The notes: generated from the sequence alone by a model not told the origin. DNA of 64,000 nucleotides from Oikopleura dioica (GCA_907165135.1 OU015567.1:12653001-12717000), one strand, 5' to 3'. Positions 1 through 11,736 are shown, counted from the first letter of the stretch. Translations and numbers: made by a program.

Positions 1-2768
1 GGAATCGACTGAAAATTTTTAAACGAAAATGTTTTATTGAATCTAGCCCTTACAATTTGAGTAGCTAGAATTTTCAATCAACAATGCTTATTGAACTTTT
101 TACCGTCCCAGCTCACAGAACTGCTTTATTTTGCACGAATCAGTGTTTTGGCCACAAATCACGCCACTTAATTTTACAAATTTTATTGACGGGCCACTGT
201 TTTGACAAGCTTGTATTTTGGGACAACGAGCTTTCAATGATATCTCGACCGTGCGAGTTATTTTCCAATTTTAGATTTCTTCAGTTTATTTAATAAGATT
301 GACGGTTAAAAGCGACAGGTTTTAAACGTGTGTTACAAGTTGTAGTAATAGTAAGTTAATATCAGAAGAGAAATTAGTAATAAACGGAGTTTGTTCAATT
401 GATAATAAGTAAGAGATCTTATTAGCTCGTCATTTCAAATGACTCATTTGACATAAGATACGTTTATTAGTCCCGGCAGGAGAGCCATTTGCCCCCCTTT
501 GCGCCACGCGTCAAGTCAGTTACAGTCAGCTGGATACAGTAAAGCTGGCTTATCATCTCAGATTGAGTTCAAGCTCACCTAAAACGCGTTTAATGAATGA
601 GCAGGACGGTGAAAGGCGACCTAAGCCAGCCCAAATTGAGTTGGCCTTTGTTCCGATAAGATCCTATATTTTACGCCACTTTGCGCGGCTAACCCTGGCC
701 ACGAATATATTCTTGTGTTGGCTGGATTATCATTCGAATTTCGAGCATCGTGACCCGACCTCCCATGAAAACGAATAGACGAGTGTTTATTATTCTGCTA
801 ATCGCCGCTTATTCACGTGCTTAGCATAAATTCATGAGTCTTTCAAAATATGCTCTTACGTACCAAGGCGTATAGATAAATTTAAATTCCCAAAAGCGAA
901 TTTTGAAAGGAATCAGGTAGTTTTGACGCTCTAAGAACTCCAGATTGGGCGAAGTTTTGGGCCCTTCAAAATGAATTCCCTCTTCGACCTTTATACAAGT
1001 GTATCCTTTCATCAAAACTCTTAATATACAATTTGAAAACTCCAATTCTAGCGGTCAATCTAGCGTGTTTCCCAATTCACCACGTGGTTACGTATTTCTC
1101 CAGCGTCTGATTCGGCTTCAGTTTCAGATTTGAGTTGAGTGGATTGAGTTGATGACTGGCTATATTTTTGTTACATACGAGTTACGGAAATAGTCCTATG
1201 TAAAGATTCTTATCCGCGCATGCTAATTATCACGACCGCATAAATGGTAACTTTACGAAGCTGGCTGACCTTCTCAGGCCGATAATATCGGACTACTTCC
1301 AACACAAATTTTTCCAAAAGCCAAAAGCTGTGGCTTTTAAAAATATTCATTTTCGCACTCTCGAAAGCAGCGGGTTGATGGTTATATATTTTTATAATCC
1401 GGGACGGAGCGTTGTCAGCGGCGTGCTTTTGTAGCGGGATCAGAAATTATCCAAACTTTTAGAAGAATACTAAACTCAGCATTTGGCGGAAGGGGCCCTC
1501 CTCCACCTGATCCGGACTAAAACTTCCTTTCTCAATTTAATATGCGCCAGCCCAAAATTTAGAAAAAAGGGCCGTGTGCGTCGAAATTAATTATTAGGGA
1601 AGGTACATAAATAAACATACTTTCAAAGGAAAATTACTCTTGAGGCCATCTTTCTTTTACTAATAATGTGCAATGTGTTTAATAAAATTATCCGTTGTTA
1701 AAGACTCTTGTTCGTGGTTAAATCTTGATAAACATATGTTTTCTCAATTAGCCTGATTAACTTGTGATTGTTAAAAATACGCGAAGAGGGCTATAAATTG
1801 ATGAACATAATAATTGCTGTCGTCTGTCTTCAAGATAGAAATTTTAATTGTTTCACTAGAAAAAATGATTCGAGCAGCGTGAAAGAAGTTAATTTTGGAA
1901 GTGATATTCTAGTGGCGCGATTTTAGATTGGTATATTTGTGAAGATGCAGGAATCCGGATGAGAAACGTGCGCGTTTATTTTTTAACGAATTTAGATTCG
2001 CCACGGGTCAGTGGGGCAGTTTGTTTGCTCGCTTTGCTTAGATGGGCTCAGCTGGTCCCACCCTTAGGATATACAGCAGTGTTTCGGCGGGCCTGGGAGG
2101 GTTGAAGGCTGCAGTTCGGGGAAGAGGGATGAAGACGCGCTAGTGGTCGGAAAAGGGGTATTTTGGTAGGGCATCCTGCGCGTGAAGAAATATTGGTTCA
2201 GAATCGTGACTCCTTTCCGGTCAAAAATCAGGCTAGGATAATCTTTGAAGATAGTTCCCTATTTATAAAGATAATCCTAGAGAGCTCCGGGATTCGTGTC
2301 ATTGTCCCGTTTGATCCGCTAGATCCAGCCAGACTATGCATTAATAGCCAGCTAAGTTTGTCTCACGTTTGCCAAGTTGCCGAGTTTTAGGGATGTCGAT
2401 AACCTGCTCAGCCGTGCTCAGCTAAATTCGCTCTTTTTGCCGCCCCACGCGCTTTTCATCCTCTTGCGTAAGTAAATTACTGTACAAGCCCTTAGATATT
2501 CAAATATCGGGCTATTGGTATTGTTTTTGATTGTATTCTTTTTGCTCGAAAAGTATTTTTTGAAAAGTATTTACAAAACAACTTCTGCCGTCAAAAATTC
2601 AACCCCCTTCTTCAAGCGCCCTTAAATTCCCCGTTCTTGATCATTTTTAATCCAAAACATTTTTGGATTATCTCCAAGGGCCGAGCAGCGGGAGCTCGCA
2701 ACGATCAAGGCCTGTTTATTAAAATTGAAAAATCGGCATTGAAATCGCATTCCGATTCATCGCTTCCT
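1..2768. other. no supported gene
   Basis: Both strands were read and nothing here resembles a known protein or RNA. ORFs are short (75 codons or fewer), without domains, and not bounded by convincing splice sites. The DNA is mixed AT-rich and moderately GC sequence typical of intergenic or decayed repeat DNA. A distant exon or enhancer of a gene beyond the left edge cannot be excluded. Confidence 0.5.
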
Positions 2769-2777
2769 TTCAAAGTG

Positions 2778-3378
2778 GGGGACACATGAATTGTGGCTAT
2801 TTTGCGAAATGCGTGAGTTGTGGCTCTGCATGAATTGTGGCTCTTGCGTGAACTGTGGCTCCCAAATTTAGTCAGAGTATTTTGATAAGATTCAAATATC
2901 GTTTTCAGCAGAATGACGGTTCTGTGGGGTGTGCCAATTTGATGAACTGGGCGAAAGTATCTTTTGAGCCAAATAATTAAAATTGAATTTTTATGTTCTA
3001 TTTTTTGATAAAAATAAATCAAGTCTAATTAACTAAAACAATAAATTCAGATTACAATTTATATTATTAGAAAGAGAGTGGTTTTTCTCAATTGAAGCAA
3101 GATCTTTTGAGCTCACAGAAGAGAGATCAGATTTATGTATCGAAAAAGTTTAGTAACTTTATTTAATTTTAGATAATCTTATAATTGTCGAAATTTTCAT
3201 TTTGAAACTTTATTTAGAATTTGCAGCCCCTATTTAATGTTATTCACCTCAAAATGTTATCTCAATGACATCATAAAATTCTTACTAATTTGGACAGCCA
3301 CAGTTCACGCAAGAGCCACAATTCATGCAGAGCCACAACTCACGCATTTCGCTAAACAGCCACAATTCATGTGTCCCC
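2778..3378. mobile_element. inverted-repeat (MITE-like) element with 9-bp target duplication
   Basis: The ends are an inverted repeat of about 95-100 bp. The left end starts GGGGACACATGAATTG and the right end finishes with its complement, CAATTCATGTGTCCCC. The element is flanked on both sides by the direct repeat TTCAAAGTG (2769-2777 and 3379-3387), read as the target-site duplication. Within each arm an 11-base motif close to GAATTGTGGCT recurs about four times, so the arms carry internal tandem units. The roughly 410-bp core is AT-rich and has no coding capacity. A 9-bp duplication is typical of Mutator-like transposases, but family assignment is inference. It is non-autonomous. Confidence 0.8.
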
Positions 3379-3387
3379 TTCAAAGTG

Positions 3388-4433
3388 GATAATCAAAACT
3401 TCCGAATTAAAAAAAATTCGCGAAATGGAAATCCTGGATTGAGCGATGTGTTTTAACCGCTTCCGGGTTGAGAAGTGCACAACCGCCAAGCTCATTTGGC
3501 ACCTTGGGTGTTTCCGTTAGCGCTAGAAATCTGGAAATTAACGGAGTAATCGTATCAAGATGGATTTCTTTGAATTCGTTCAACTGGAGATGTTTAGGAA
3601 CAGAAAAAGAGGAGCCATAAGATGCTTTTCATCTCGATATTTATAAATTTTTCAATTTGCTCCCTGGCTGATTAATATATTTTACGTTTTGTCATCTTGT
3701 GCTTTGCGGCACCGTCAATTAAGTGCTAGAAATAAATAACCGCTCCCTCTCAGAAGAGAACACAAACATAAATTCGTCAGTTAAAAACGAAATTCACTCT
3801 TCGCTTGAAACGCATTTTGCCAACAAGTACTGTCGACTCGCCTCTCTGTTTAGTACACTAATTTCACATGCGTTCTTTCACTTTCCACGCTCCCAACTTT
3901 CACCGCACTCGCTCAAATACTACTCGATCCATTACAATAAATTTTCATCCGATTTATATCCGATTTGCGGTCGCCGTTTCCGTGACGATGAACCGTAACT
4001 TGTCCATCAAATTTTCAAAAAGTTCAAAGGAGCCATTCCGCCGGGAGCATTTCCAACTGCTTTCGTAATTTTCGCCACTCGCCGGAAGCTATTTGGGACG
4101 GGCTGATAAATATTTATCGACCGTGGCCGTGAAAGTACAAAAAAGAGCTGTTTGAGAAGCATTGTCACCGGCCTAACAGTGCGACATTTGGGCACACAAC
4201 ACACTTTAGCTAATTAGTAGCTCAAGAAAGACAAGGCAGATCTTCTCGTTATTGGACAATGGACGGGCAAACTACTTGAAAGTCCCGTCTTTGAAGAGTT
4301 GGTTTTTTCTTCGAGGAAGGAAGTGAAGAGTTTGCCCTCGATTATAACCATGATAAGTTACAGTAAGGTGTTTCTGTGCTAATAGCAGCGCTTTTGATCG
4401 TGTTTGTCGAGGAATTATAGTCTGAAAGAACAT
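3388..4433. other. no supported gene
   Basis: Only short ORFs without recognisable domains are present. The sequence is AT-rich and no RNA gene or repeat was recognised. Confidence 0.45.
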
Positions 4434-5215
4434 TTTTAGGGCTATAACCTCTCTTTTGGCCTCTCTGGAAAACGGACTTCCCTTGGTCGATTTCAAAAAT
4501 TTAAAAGGCAAATATACTTGTTTTCTCCTAAAAAATTCAAAAATGATATCAAAAAATACTTTTCTTCCGTAAATTTTTATTCTAGAATCATTCAAAAATC
4601 GCCATTCGGTTTTCCAAGAAAACTGGAAGCTCTGAGGTAAAATTAATCCGATTATAATATTAAGTAGAGCATATTCTATGATCCCTATGGAAAAAATATC
4701 AAGAAATTGTCTAAATTATGATTATAGTTCTCTCTTCTTTTAAATCTCTTTTGTTTATAGACGGACGCTTGAGATCCACGCGGCCAATCAGAGCGCGATC
4801 AATCGCTTGACTCACACGCTCGCCAACAGCGCTCTCTTTTTGGCCTGGAGGATAGCACTCCGCGCAGCGCGTCTACGCGCATTTTTATCCTCAGGTGCCT
4901 GCACTAACATGGCGCTAGAATGAAAATTTTAACAGATATCGAAGATTTTTTCCATAGGGATTGTAGAGAAGGCTTTAATTTATTAATTGATCGAAAAAAA
5001 TCTACCTCTGTAATGGTAAAATTCTTCGGAAAACCGAATGGCGTTTTTTAAATGATTGTAAAGTCGAAATTTCGAAAGAAAATATAATTTTTGATGGCAT
5101 TTCTGAAATCTACGATAGATTTTGAGTATATGAGCCTTTTAAATTTTTGAAATCGACCAAGGGAAGTCCGTTTTCCAGAGAGGCCAAAAGAGAGGTTATG
5201 GCCTTAAGATATTTT
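4434..5215. repeat. long imperfect foldback repeat
   Basis: The left arm (about 4434-4700) is matched in inverted orientation by the right arm (about 4945-5215). For example, CCTCTCTTTTGGCCTCTCTG near 4449 is complemented by CAGAGAGGCCAAAAGAGAGG near 5175. CATTCGGTTTTCC near 4603 is complemented by GGAAAACCGAATG near 5029, and CCCTATGGAAAAAAT near 4682 by ATTTTTTCCATAGGG near 4946. The GC-richer centre (about 4750-4910) has no ORF. I found no clear target duplication, and the outer edges fade, so the limits are approximate. It is probably a decayed non-autonomous DNA element. Confidence 0.65.
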
Positions 5216-7131
5216 TGGTGATCAACTACAGATTTGCATGATTCTCAGTCTAACGAAAAATGATTTACAGCTGATATCACGGTGGTGAGCAGTGAATTTT
5301 ATAAACCCATAATTATTTTGACCACATTAAGGTTTTTAAATAAAGAGAGAAAATATTCTAGAGTTTTTCAAGAGCTACTGATAAGAAAAGTCGGTACCGG
5401 GCGAATCTTGCATTTCAGTCCCCTGCAGGTCTCAAAATCCAACATTGTCCCCTGTCGATCATCATCAAGGTCGGCTCGCCGTGGGTCCATCATTCTTCCC
5501 CATTGACAAGGAATAAAAGCCACTCCGACTTTTTAATTATTTTTAGCTTCTGTCGCCTGTTTCTAATTTTGGAACAATCAGCGGAAAATTTATGGATGGC
5601 GAAATTCCTGAAGAGCTATTTTGGATGAAAAGGCAGTGCCGAAAAGTTTGCGTCTCGAAGATGGAAAGATGGAATTAGAGTTGGTTTTTAGTAGGCTCAG
5701 TACTCGTCGCTAGCAGTGTTAAACATGACCCTTCTGCCCACAGTTAACTTTCAACACGCTCGAAGAAACTTTCCTCTTCCAGAATATTTTGAAAATACAT
5801 TCGATTAACTTCTCAATACACGGGCGCGCAACTAAGCGCTCAAAACACGGGGTCGGGTGAGGGGACCACAATGCATTATTCAGCCCCGCGCGGCGCGCAA
5901 AATTCGGATTGTCAGAAAGAGCGCTCAAGACTTTTAGCTCTAACTTGCGTTTGCGGCGGGTAAAAAGGTAACAATTCATATCGCTGGAAAGCTTGAACAC
6001 TCACCTATCAGGATTAACAATTAATTTTGAAAGACACTTTCTGGATTTGCAGCTGTAGAATGAAAGATGAATCCGGTGCAAAACGCCACCACTTTTGAGA
6101 AAACATCCAAAATTTCACAAAGTGTTTCGTTTTAGTCATCTTAGCTCACATTACAAAAATCAGGTCAAACGGATTATCACAAGAGAAATAACGGCGGCTC
6201 AAAGTCGCCGTGGTCGGTTGAACCGACCACGTGTATTGAGAAGTTAAGTTCACCTGGGCAACCTTTTTCACATTGCGCTTTGAACCGAAAATTTTTCAGC
6301 TTTGCCTCAGCAAATATTGAGCATAAAAGACAACAGTCAATTAGTCAATTTGATTCATGCTGAAGCCTGGTCGAATACTGTTTTAGAGCGTAACATCCGC
6401 TGTTGAGAATTTTTCTGAAGCTCTCCTTCAGAGCAGCCCAAACACTTGAGAACTATCCGCTTCCTGAATGCTCTGATAGGTGTACTTACAGAATGACTTC
6501 GCAAATACAGGGCTTCTATCGTTGTTTGTCCTTCGATTTGGCAGCATCTGTCTAAATCTGAAATAAAAAATTCTCCAAAGTCTTTGATAAGCCCCCTTGC
6601 CGTATGTTCCTGAATTAAAAGATCACTTATAAGACCAAAATTAAAAATACAAAGCTAATAAAAAAGAATCTCCCGGATATCCCAGGCCCCGGAACTGGAG
6701 AGTCCAAAAAGTAAACAGTCAATTACAGAAGGTCAGCAGGAGGTCGCATATGCTGTCACACTCGACGGATAAAGTGCCACTAATACGGTTAACTTCCGAG
6801 CTGAATTGGAAAATTTAGAATTTTTGAAATGTGAGTATTAATAAACACGCGCATCGATTTCTACGTAAATTTTGGGATTTGACGGAATGCGAATATTTTC
6901 GCGCTGTTTTGACTTGATATAAATTGCGCCCAGTGCTTCCCAGTACAGATAATAATTTAATGATTTTGATGAGTTGTTCAAAATCACTGAAATCACAAAA
7001 AATGAAAGATAAGTGCGCTATTTTTTCCGGAAACATGACTTTTTGAACGGGCGTTTTTCAAATTTGTCTGATGAAATTTATTCTTGGTGCTCGCTGTCCA
7101 ACAAGTCTTATGTACTCTGTTGAAGCGAGTG
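5216..7131. other. no supported gene
   Basis: No coding region or RNA gene was recognised. One short perfect palindrome lies at 6209-6231: CGTGGTCGGTT, one base, then its complement, ending in a CACGTG E-box. Confidence 0.45.
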
Positions 7132-7136
7132 GTGAT

Positions 7137-7309
7137 TAATGGGAAGAAAAACGTTATCGTAAAATTCTACTGTAACTACGTGTCTCTATGTACTTCTGCT
7201 CTCTGTCACCACACTCTCTCTCTATTTACTCTTCTACATTTAAGCGCTCGACGCAAGAATAAAGTAGTCTTCTGTTAGGAAATTACAGGACTCACATTTA
7301 GTCGCATTA
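7137..7309 (+). repeat. 5' long terminal repeat
   Basis: This 173-bp repeat is identical base for base to 12750-12922. It begins TAATG and ends CATTA, a perfect 5-bp inverted terminus, instead of the usual TG...CA. It contains an AATAAA signal near 7258 followed by a pyrimidine/T-rich stretch, fitting an R/U5 polyadenylation region. Confidence 0.95.
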
Positions 7310-7312
7310 AAT

Positions 7313-7330
7313 TGGTGACTGAAGTGAAAA
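7313..7330 (+). promoter_or_regulatory. candidate primer-binding site
   Basis: TGGTGACTGAAG begins three bases after the 5' LTR. TGG is the complement of the tRNA CCA end and the position is right for a minus-strand primer site. I could not identify the donor tRNA. It does not match the tRNA-Lys(CTT) encoded at 22926-22998. Confidence 0.5.
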
Positions 7331-7540
7331 GGACTTCGCCTCTACGAGTTGGTAGATAAGCCTCGGGAAGGAGGTTAAGTTGAGGAATCAACGTTGATTA
7401 AGGAATATTTTGCTTTCTTGAAAGAAAGAGCGGGTTTGACGACTTTTGTTTTAGTAGATGAATCAAGATTAAAGATTGTATGAATCTTAAATCACACTAA
7501 TCATCAGGAAAGGAATCAATAATTTTTCTTAAAATCCAGA

Positions 7541-9241
7541 ATGGCAAAAGAGGAGAGTAAAGAAAATAAGGGCATACCCAAATTCCCCGTTGATCTAGAA
7601 TCATTGAACCAACCACTGATTAAATTCATTTTATCAATTATCGATACTAAAAATTTCGCGGAACTTAAATCAGCAAGAAAACAACAACAGTTAGAAGCTA
7701 TTCAGAATTACGGTCTCGGAAATAATGACACTATTGACTTTGGTGCAATCCATTTTCCAGAAAAAGCATTGTTATGCGTCGTTCCAATAAGTGCGCCTTA
7801 TCAAGTTAATGAAGATAGACAAGACTCAGTAAGAGAACTCGATAGTCTTATTTTAGATTTGGCGAGCAGAGACCCGAAGACTAGTTTTTTCAGTATTGAA
7901 AATTTAGGTGATCCAAATACTTTCGGCACGACTAATGAAACCGGACGACTTTTTATACAGTCGTATCTACCAGAATTCGCGAAATTCAAGCTAGATCAAT
8001 CTGTCGTAAAAACGGATTATGTTTCTAAAAAAGTTGATTTTGAGGATAGGACTCCTGAAACGGATGGTCTACCTACACCGGGTGCATTTTCGCGCAAGCC
8101 AAAATTTAATCCTGATACACCACTCCCATTTTCCACTCCATATTTTATGTCAGATAGACTTCCAAGAAGGTCTCTCTATGAGGACAGTAAGATTTCTGAG
8201 CCAAATCCGGCACCAAGACAACCTAATTTGGAGGAAAGCTTTTCCTCAGCGTTTAGAATCGACCTTAAGGATCAGGCTAAAATTCGGATAACTTTATCGC
8301 AAATGACATTTGAAAAGCTAAAAGATATTTCTAATTGGATGGCAGATGCCCTTTTTCAGTGTAAACTTGCGGGAATCACATCTGAGCAAATTAAAATAAG
8401 TCAGATATTGGCGAATGTGGAGTCAAACTTGAAAAGTCTGCTAATTCGAAAAATGAGTCGTAACGGGCAAATTTCGTGCGATGCTCTTTTGAATGCATTT
8501 TATGAATGCTCAAACTTTACTCCGTTAGATGCGAAAAATTCAATAGAAAAATTCGGGATTTCTCCAAGCCGACCCCTTATCGAGCAATTTTATAAAATGT
8601 TAGGAATGGCGGAAAGGGCATGGCCAGGTCGATCTCAGAACGCGATTGAAGAACTTACTTTGATTGAATTTATTAAGAAAATGCCAACAAAAGTTACTAA
8701 CGAGAGTATTTTTAAACTAAGGGATGAAAGGCTTAGCACGGTTGAAACCCTTAATCTATTGCAGAAATTAACAGATATGAAAAAAGAGTCCAGTGTCGTT
8801 ATAAACGCACTAGACAAGAGTAAAGTGCAGTGCTATTATTGTCAAAAATTTGGTCATACCAAAAAAGAGTGTAGAAAACGGTTAAGAGACCTTGAAAATG
8901 CCAAGAGGAATTCAGGTCAAGACAAAAAATTCTCGAAACCAACCTTTGGTTCTGATAGAAAAGGAGAAAAAAGTCCGTCCCAATTCCAGAGTAAGGGTGA
9001 AAAATCGAATTTCGAGCAAGCCCGACAATCAAAAGGACAGAAGGATCGAAGTAGTGGATCATTCGGAAAAGTCGAACCGGGTAGAAAATGTTTTTTCTGT
9101 GGCAAGGAAGGTCACTACAAAAAAGATTGTTTTAAGTTCAAGAGATATGTAAATTTTTTACAAAAAGAGAATCAAGAAAATGATTCCCAAAAGGAGGGTC
9201 AATCAAGCACTAGCTTTCGCGGCGACTACTTGGATGAGTAA
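7541..9241 (+). CDS. retrotransposon Gag with two zinc knuckles
   Basis: A 566-residue nucleocapsid/capsid polyprotein. The N-terminal two thirds has no motif I recognise, but size and position fit a capsid region. The C-terminal third is basic and Ser/Gln-rich. It carries two CCHC knuckles, CYYCQKFGHTKKEC at about residues 431-444 and CFFCGKEGHYKKDC at about 517-530, separated by a Lys/Ser/Gly linker. CCHC knuckles bind element RNA during packaging. The first ATG, about 230 bases downstream of the LTR, is used. The stop overlaps the pol start as TAATG, so pol is read in the -1 frame relative to gag. Confidence 0.92.
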   Translation: MAKEESKENKGIPKFPVDLESLNQPLIKFILSIIDTKNFAELKSARKQQQLEAIQNYGLGNNDTIDFGAIHFPEKALLCVVPISAPYQVNEDRQDSVRELDSLILDLASRDPKTSFFSIENLGDPNTFGTTNETGRLFIQSYLPEFAKFKLDQSVVKTDYVSKKVDFEDRTPETDGLPTPGAFSRKPKFNPDTPLPFSTPYFMSDRLPRRSLYEDSKISEPNPAPRQPNLEESFSSAFRIDLKDQAKIRITLSQMTFEKLKDISNWMADALFQCKLAGITSEQIKISQILANVESNLKSLLIRKMSRNGQISCDALLNAFYECSNFTPLDAKNSIEKFGISPSRPLIEQFYKMLGMAERAWPGRSQNAIEELTLIEFIKKMPTKVTNESIFKLRDERLSTVETLNLLQKLTDMKKESSVVINALDKSKVQCYYCQKFGHTKKECRKRLRDLENAKRNSGQDKKFSKPTFGSDRKGEKSPSQFQSKGEKSNFEQARQSKGQKDRSSGSFGKVEPGRKCFFCGKEGHYKKDCFKFKRYVNFLQKENQENDSQKEGQSSTSFRGDYLDE

Positions 9242-11736
9242 TGGGTGAAATTCCAACTTGCTCGGTACAGTTGCTACAGTACCATGGTAGTGAAATAATA
9301 ACTGTAAATATAAGTAATTGCATTATAGACACAGGATCAAATAGTAGTTATGTACATAGACGCGCAATAGGATCAAAGTTAAAAGAAGAAAATGTGAGGT
9401 ACCAAGTCGGAAACGTAAAACAAAATTCAATGATAAGAATTAACCGCGCCATAAATGCTAATGTAAAAATTGAAGATAATAGCGAAATTTCGAATTGCGA
9501 GTTGTGCATTCTTGAGGATGAAAGTATTACAGTACCCGGCATAGTCGGAATGGACATACTTTCCGATAAAATTATAAGGGCAAAAAACGTGACCATAGCT
9601 CATTCATCGGTAGGATTTCAGAAATCGGAAATCATGGATGATGGAATCAATAATTTAGGAGTAAATTTTTTAAGAAAATCGGTAGATACGCGAGAATCAT
9701 CAGTTTATCTTAGGGCTCTAACGTTAATTGAACCACATTCGGAAGTTTCTTTGCCAACCAGTCGATACAGATATGATAATTTGAACAATTTATCACTTTC
9801 AAAAGATTTAGAAAACGTCGGTGTTATTTTAGAACAAAGAGTAAAGCCGGGAAAATTATCAAGTAATCAAGTAAGAATTCGTAATCCCTCGGAAAATGCG
9901 TTTATTATAGAGGAAGGATCTACTATTTTGAGTCCCTGTAATGGGAATAGAAATGACTTTTCAGAGGATCAAGAGGAAAATAAAATCCTAAACTTTTTAG
10001 TAAATACAAAAGATGTCTCGAATTTCGAAAGAATAGTTCTGAAAAAGGAGCTAGAACAATGGAGACAAAAAAGAAACGAACTTGTTAAAAATGTCTGTGT
10101 TCGTAAAGAAATCGAAAGCGCAGTTAAGGGTGCACCCATTGCTCACCGTGAGGAATTATCAAGGATTTTGGCCAAATTCGATTGGATTTTTTCCCGTCAC
10201 AGTAGCGACTGCGGACTTACGCCTAGGTTTATGGCGGAAATACGTTTGAAAGACAAAAACCAAGAGCCAATTTTCGTTCGTCCATATAAGACAGATAGTA
10301 ATTGCGTAAGAATAGTGGAAGAGAAATTAGAAGAAATGAAAAAAGCAGGCATTTTGGAGCACTGTATCTCCGCCTGGAACAGCCCCCTTCTTACAGTTAA
10401 AAAGCGTGACAACTCAGTTAGGGTGGTCAATAATTACAGTGGAACTAATGGTGGCAAGATGAATCGTGGTTCAGTTAACAGTAACATGTTGTTACCCCGT
10501 TACCCGATTTTACCTATCAGGGTTATTTTGACGAAAATAAGTAATGCAATCTCAGCTTTAAAAATAAAATTTCCAGGTGAAAAAATATGTTTTCTATCAA
10601 TAGACGTAAGAAACGCGTATTACTCATTAGGTCTAACAGAAAAGTCCAGGGACATTACAAGTTTTTTGTTTGGATCAGAGCAGTTGAGATACACTAGAAT
10701 GAGCCAGGGGCTGTCGAACGCGCCAGCAACTTTTCAGTGTTTTATAAGTAAGATCATTGACCGAATTAGATCAGTTGATAAGGACCTTTTCATTATTGGT
10801 TACATGGATGACATATTGTCCATCACCACTCAAAAACGCCATAATGCCGCGCTAGAAAATATTTTTTCAGTTTTAATGAGCGAAAACCTCGTCGTTGCCA
10901 TCAAAAAATGCTCATTTTTCCAGCTTGAAACCGAGTTTTTAGGATATTTAGTAAATATAAATGGTATAAAAGTAAATGACAAAAAGATTAAGGCGTTATT
11001 AGAATTAGAATATCCGACAAGCGCGAAGGGTGCCATGCGCATCATTGGAGCTTTCAATTACTATAATAGACAGGTTAAGGGTATCGCTGCGTTATTAGAC
11101 CCTATCGCCAAATCATGCGGTAAAGGTCGTAATTACGAATTGACACAAGAAATAAAAGACGCACTCGACTTAGTGAAAGAAAAAATTAAGGGAGGGATAA
11201 GCACAAATCATTTAGAGTACGTCGATGGCAGTAACGATCGATACATCTTTATCTGCGCAGATACTTCGCAAGATAAAACAGGTTCTGTAGTCGGAAACTG
11301 CACCATTAAAAATGATAAGATTTCGGAAATTTCGATCGCGGCTTATTTTTCGAAAAGGTTGAGCGAACAGGAGAGTTTACTGTCTTCGAGGGCGAGAGAG
11401 TTAATAGGTTTACAGTACGGTTTGAGGCATTTTTCGGACATTTTGCCTACGTTCCTCAAAGTCATCGCATTTATTGACCATCGGAGTTTGGAGGGGGTTC
11501 ATCATTCAGGAAGTTTAAAAGGATCCGGCAGCACTAGAACAAGATCGGCTTACGCTGACATTTGTGACTTTCCACTCCTAGAAATTCGCTTTTTGCCAGG
11601 GTCTGACAAGTTGATAGGCGTCGTGGATTCTCTCTCTAGGACGGATTCATCTTCAGAAATTTTAAGTCGTGAAATTTTCCATCCAAGAAATGATGGAATT
11701 TTAGCAAAACTGATTCTTTTAAAACAGACAAAGTAA
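9241..11736 (+). CDS. retrotransposon Pol: protease, reverse transcriptase, RNase H; no integrase
   Basis: An 831-residue protein. An aspartic protease lies near the N-terminus (DTGSNSSYV, active Asp about residue 30). A spacer region precedes reverse transcriptase at about 330-590. RT motifs include the SIDVRNAY-type motif A, the MSQGLSNAPATFQ motif and the active site YMDD (about residues 521-524). A Ty3-type RNase H follows to the end, with acidic residues visible in ADTSQ, SRAREL, FIDHR and VVDSLSR. The protein stops after RNase H. There is no HHCC zinc finger and no D,D35E core either there or between protease and RT. Expression probably uses reinitiation at the TAATG overlap or -1 frameshifting. 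The frame is fully open. Confidence 0.93.
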   Translation: MGEIPTCSVQLLQYHGSEIITVNISNCIIDTGSNSSYVHRRAIGSKLKEENVRYQVGNVKQNSMIRINRAINANVKIEDNSEISNCELCILEDESITVPGIVGMDILSDKIIRAKNVTIAHSSVGFQKSEIMDDGINNLGVNFLRKSVDTRESSVYLRALTLIEPHSEVSLPTSRYRYDNLNNLSLSKDLENVGVILEQRVKPGKLSSNQVRIRNPSENAFIIEEGSTILSPCNGNRNDFSEDQEENKILNFLVNTKDVSNFERIVLKKELEQWRQKRNELVKNVCVRKEIESAVKGAPIAHREELSRILAKFDWIFSRHSSDCGLTPRFMAEIRLKDKNQEPIFVRPYKTDSNCVRIVEEKLEEMKKAGILEHCISAWNSPLLTVKKRDNSVRVVNNYSGTNGGKMNRGSVNSNMLLPRYPILPIRVILTKISNAISALKIKFPGEKICFLSIDVRNAYYSLGLTEKSRDITSFLFGSEQLRYTRMSQGLSNAPATFQCFISKIIDRIRSVDKDLFIIGYMDDILSITTQKRHNAALENIFSVLMSENLVVAIKKCSFFQLETEFLGYLVNINGIKVNDKKIKALLELEYPTSAKGAMRIIGAFNYYNRQVKGIAALLDPIAKSCGKGRNYELTQEIKDALDLVKEKIKGGISTNHLEYVDGSNDRYIFICADTSQDKTGSVVGNCTIKNDKISEISIAAYFSKRLSEQESLLSSRARELIGLQYGLRHFSDILPTFLKVIAFIDHRSLEGVHHSGSLKGSGSTRTRSAYADICDFPLLEIRFLPGSDKLIGVVDSLSRTDSSSEILSREIFHPRNDGILAKLILLKQTK

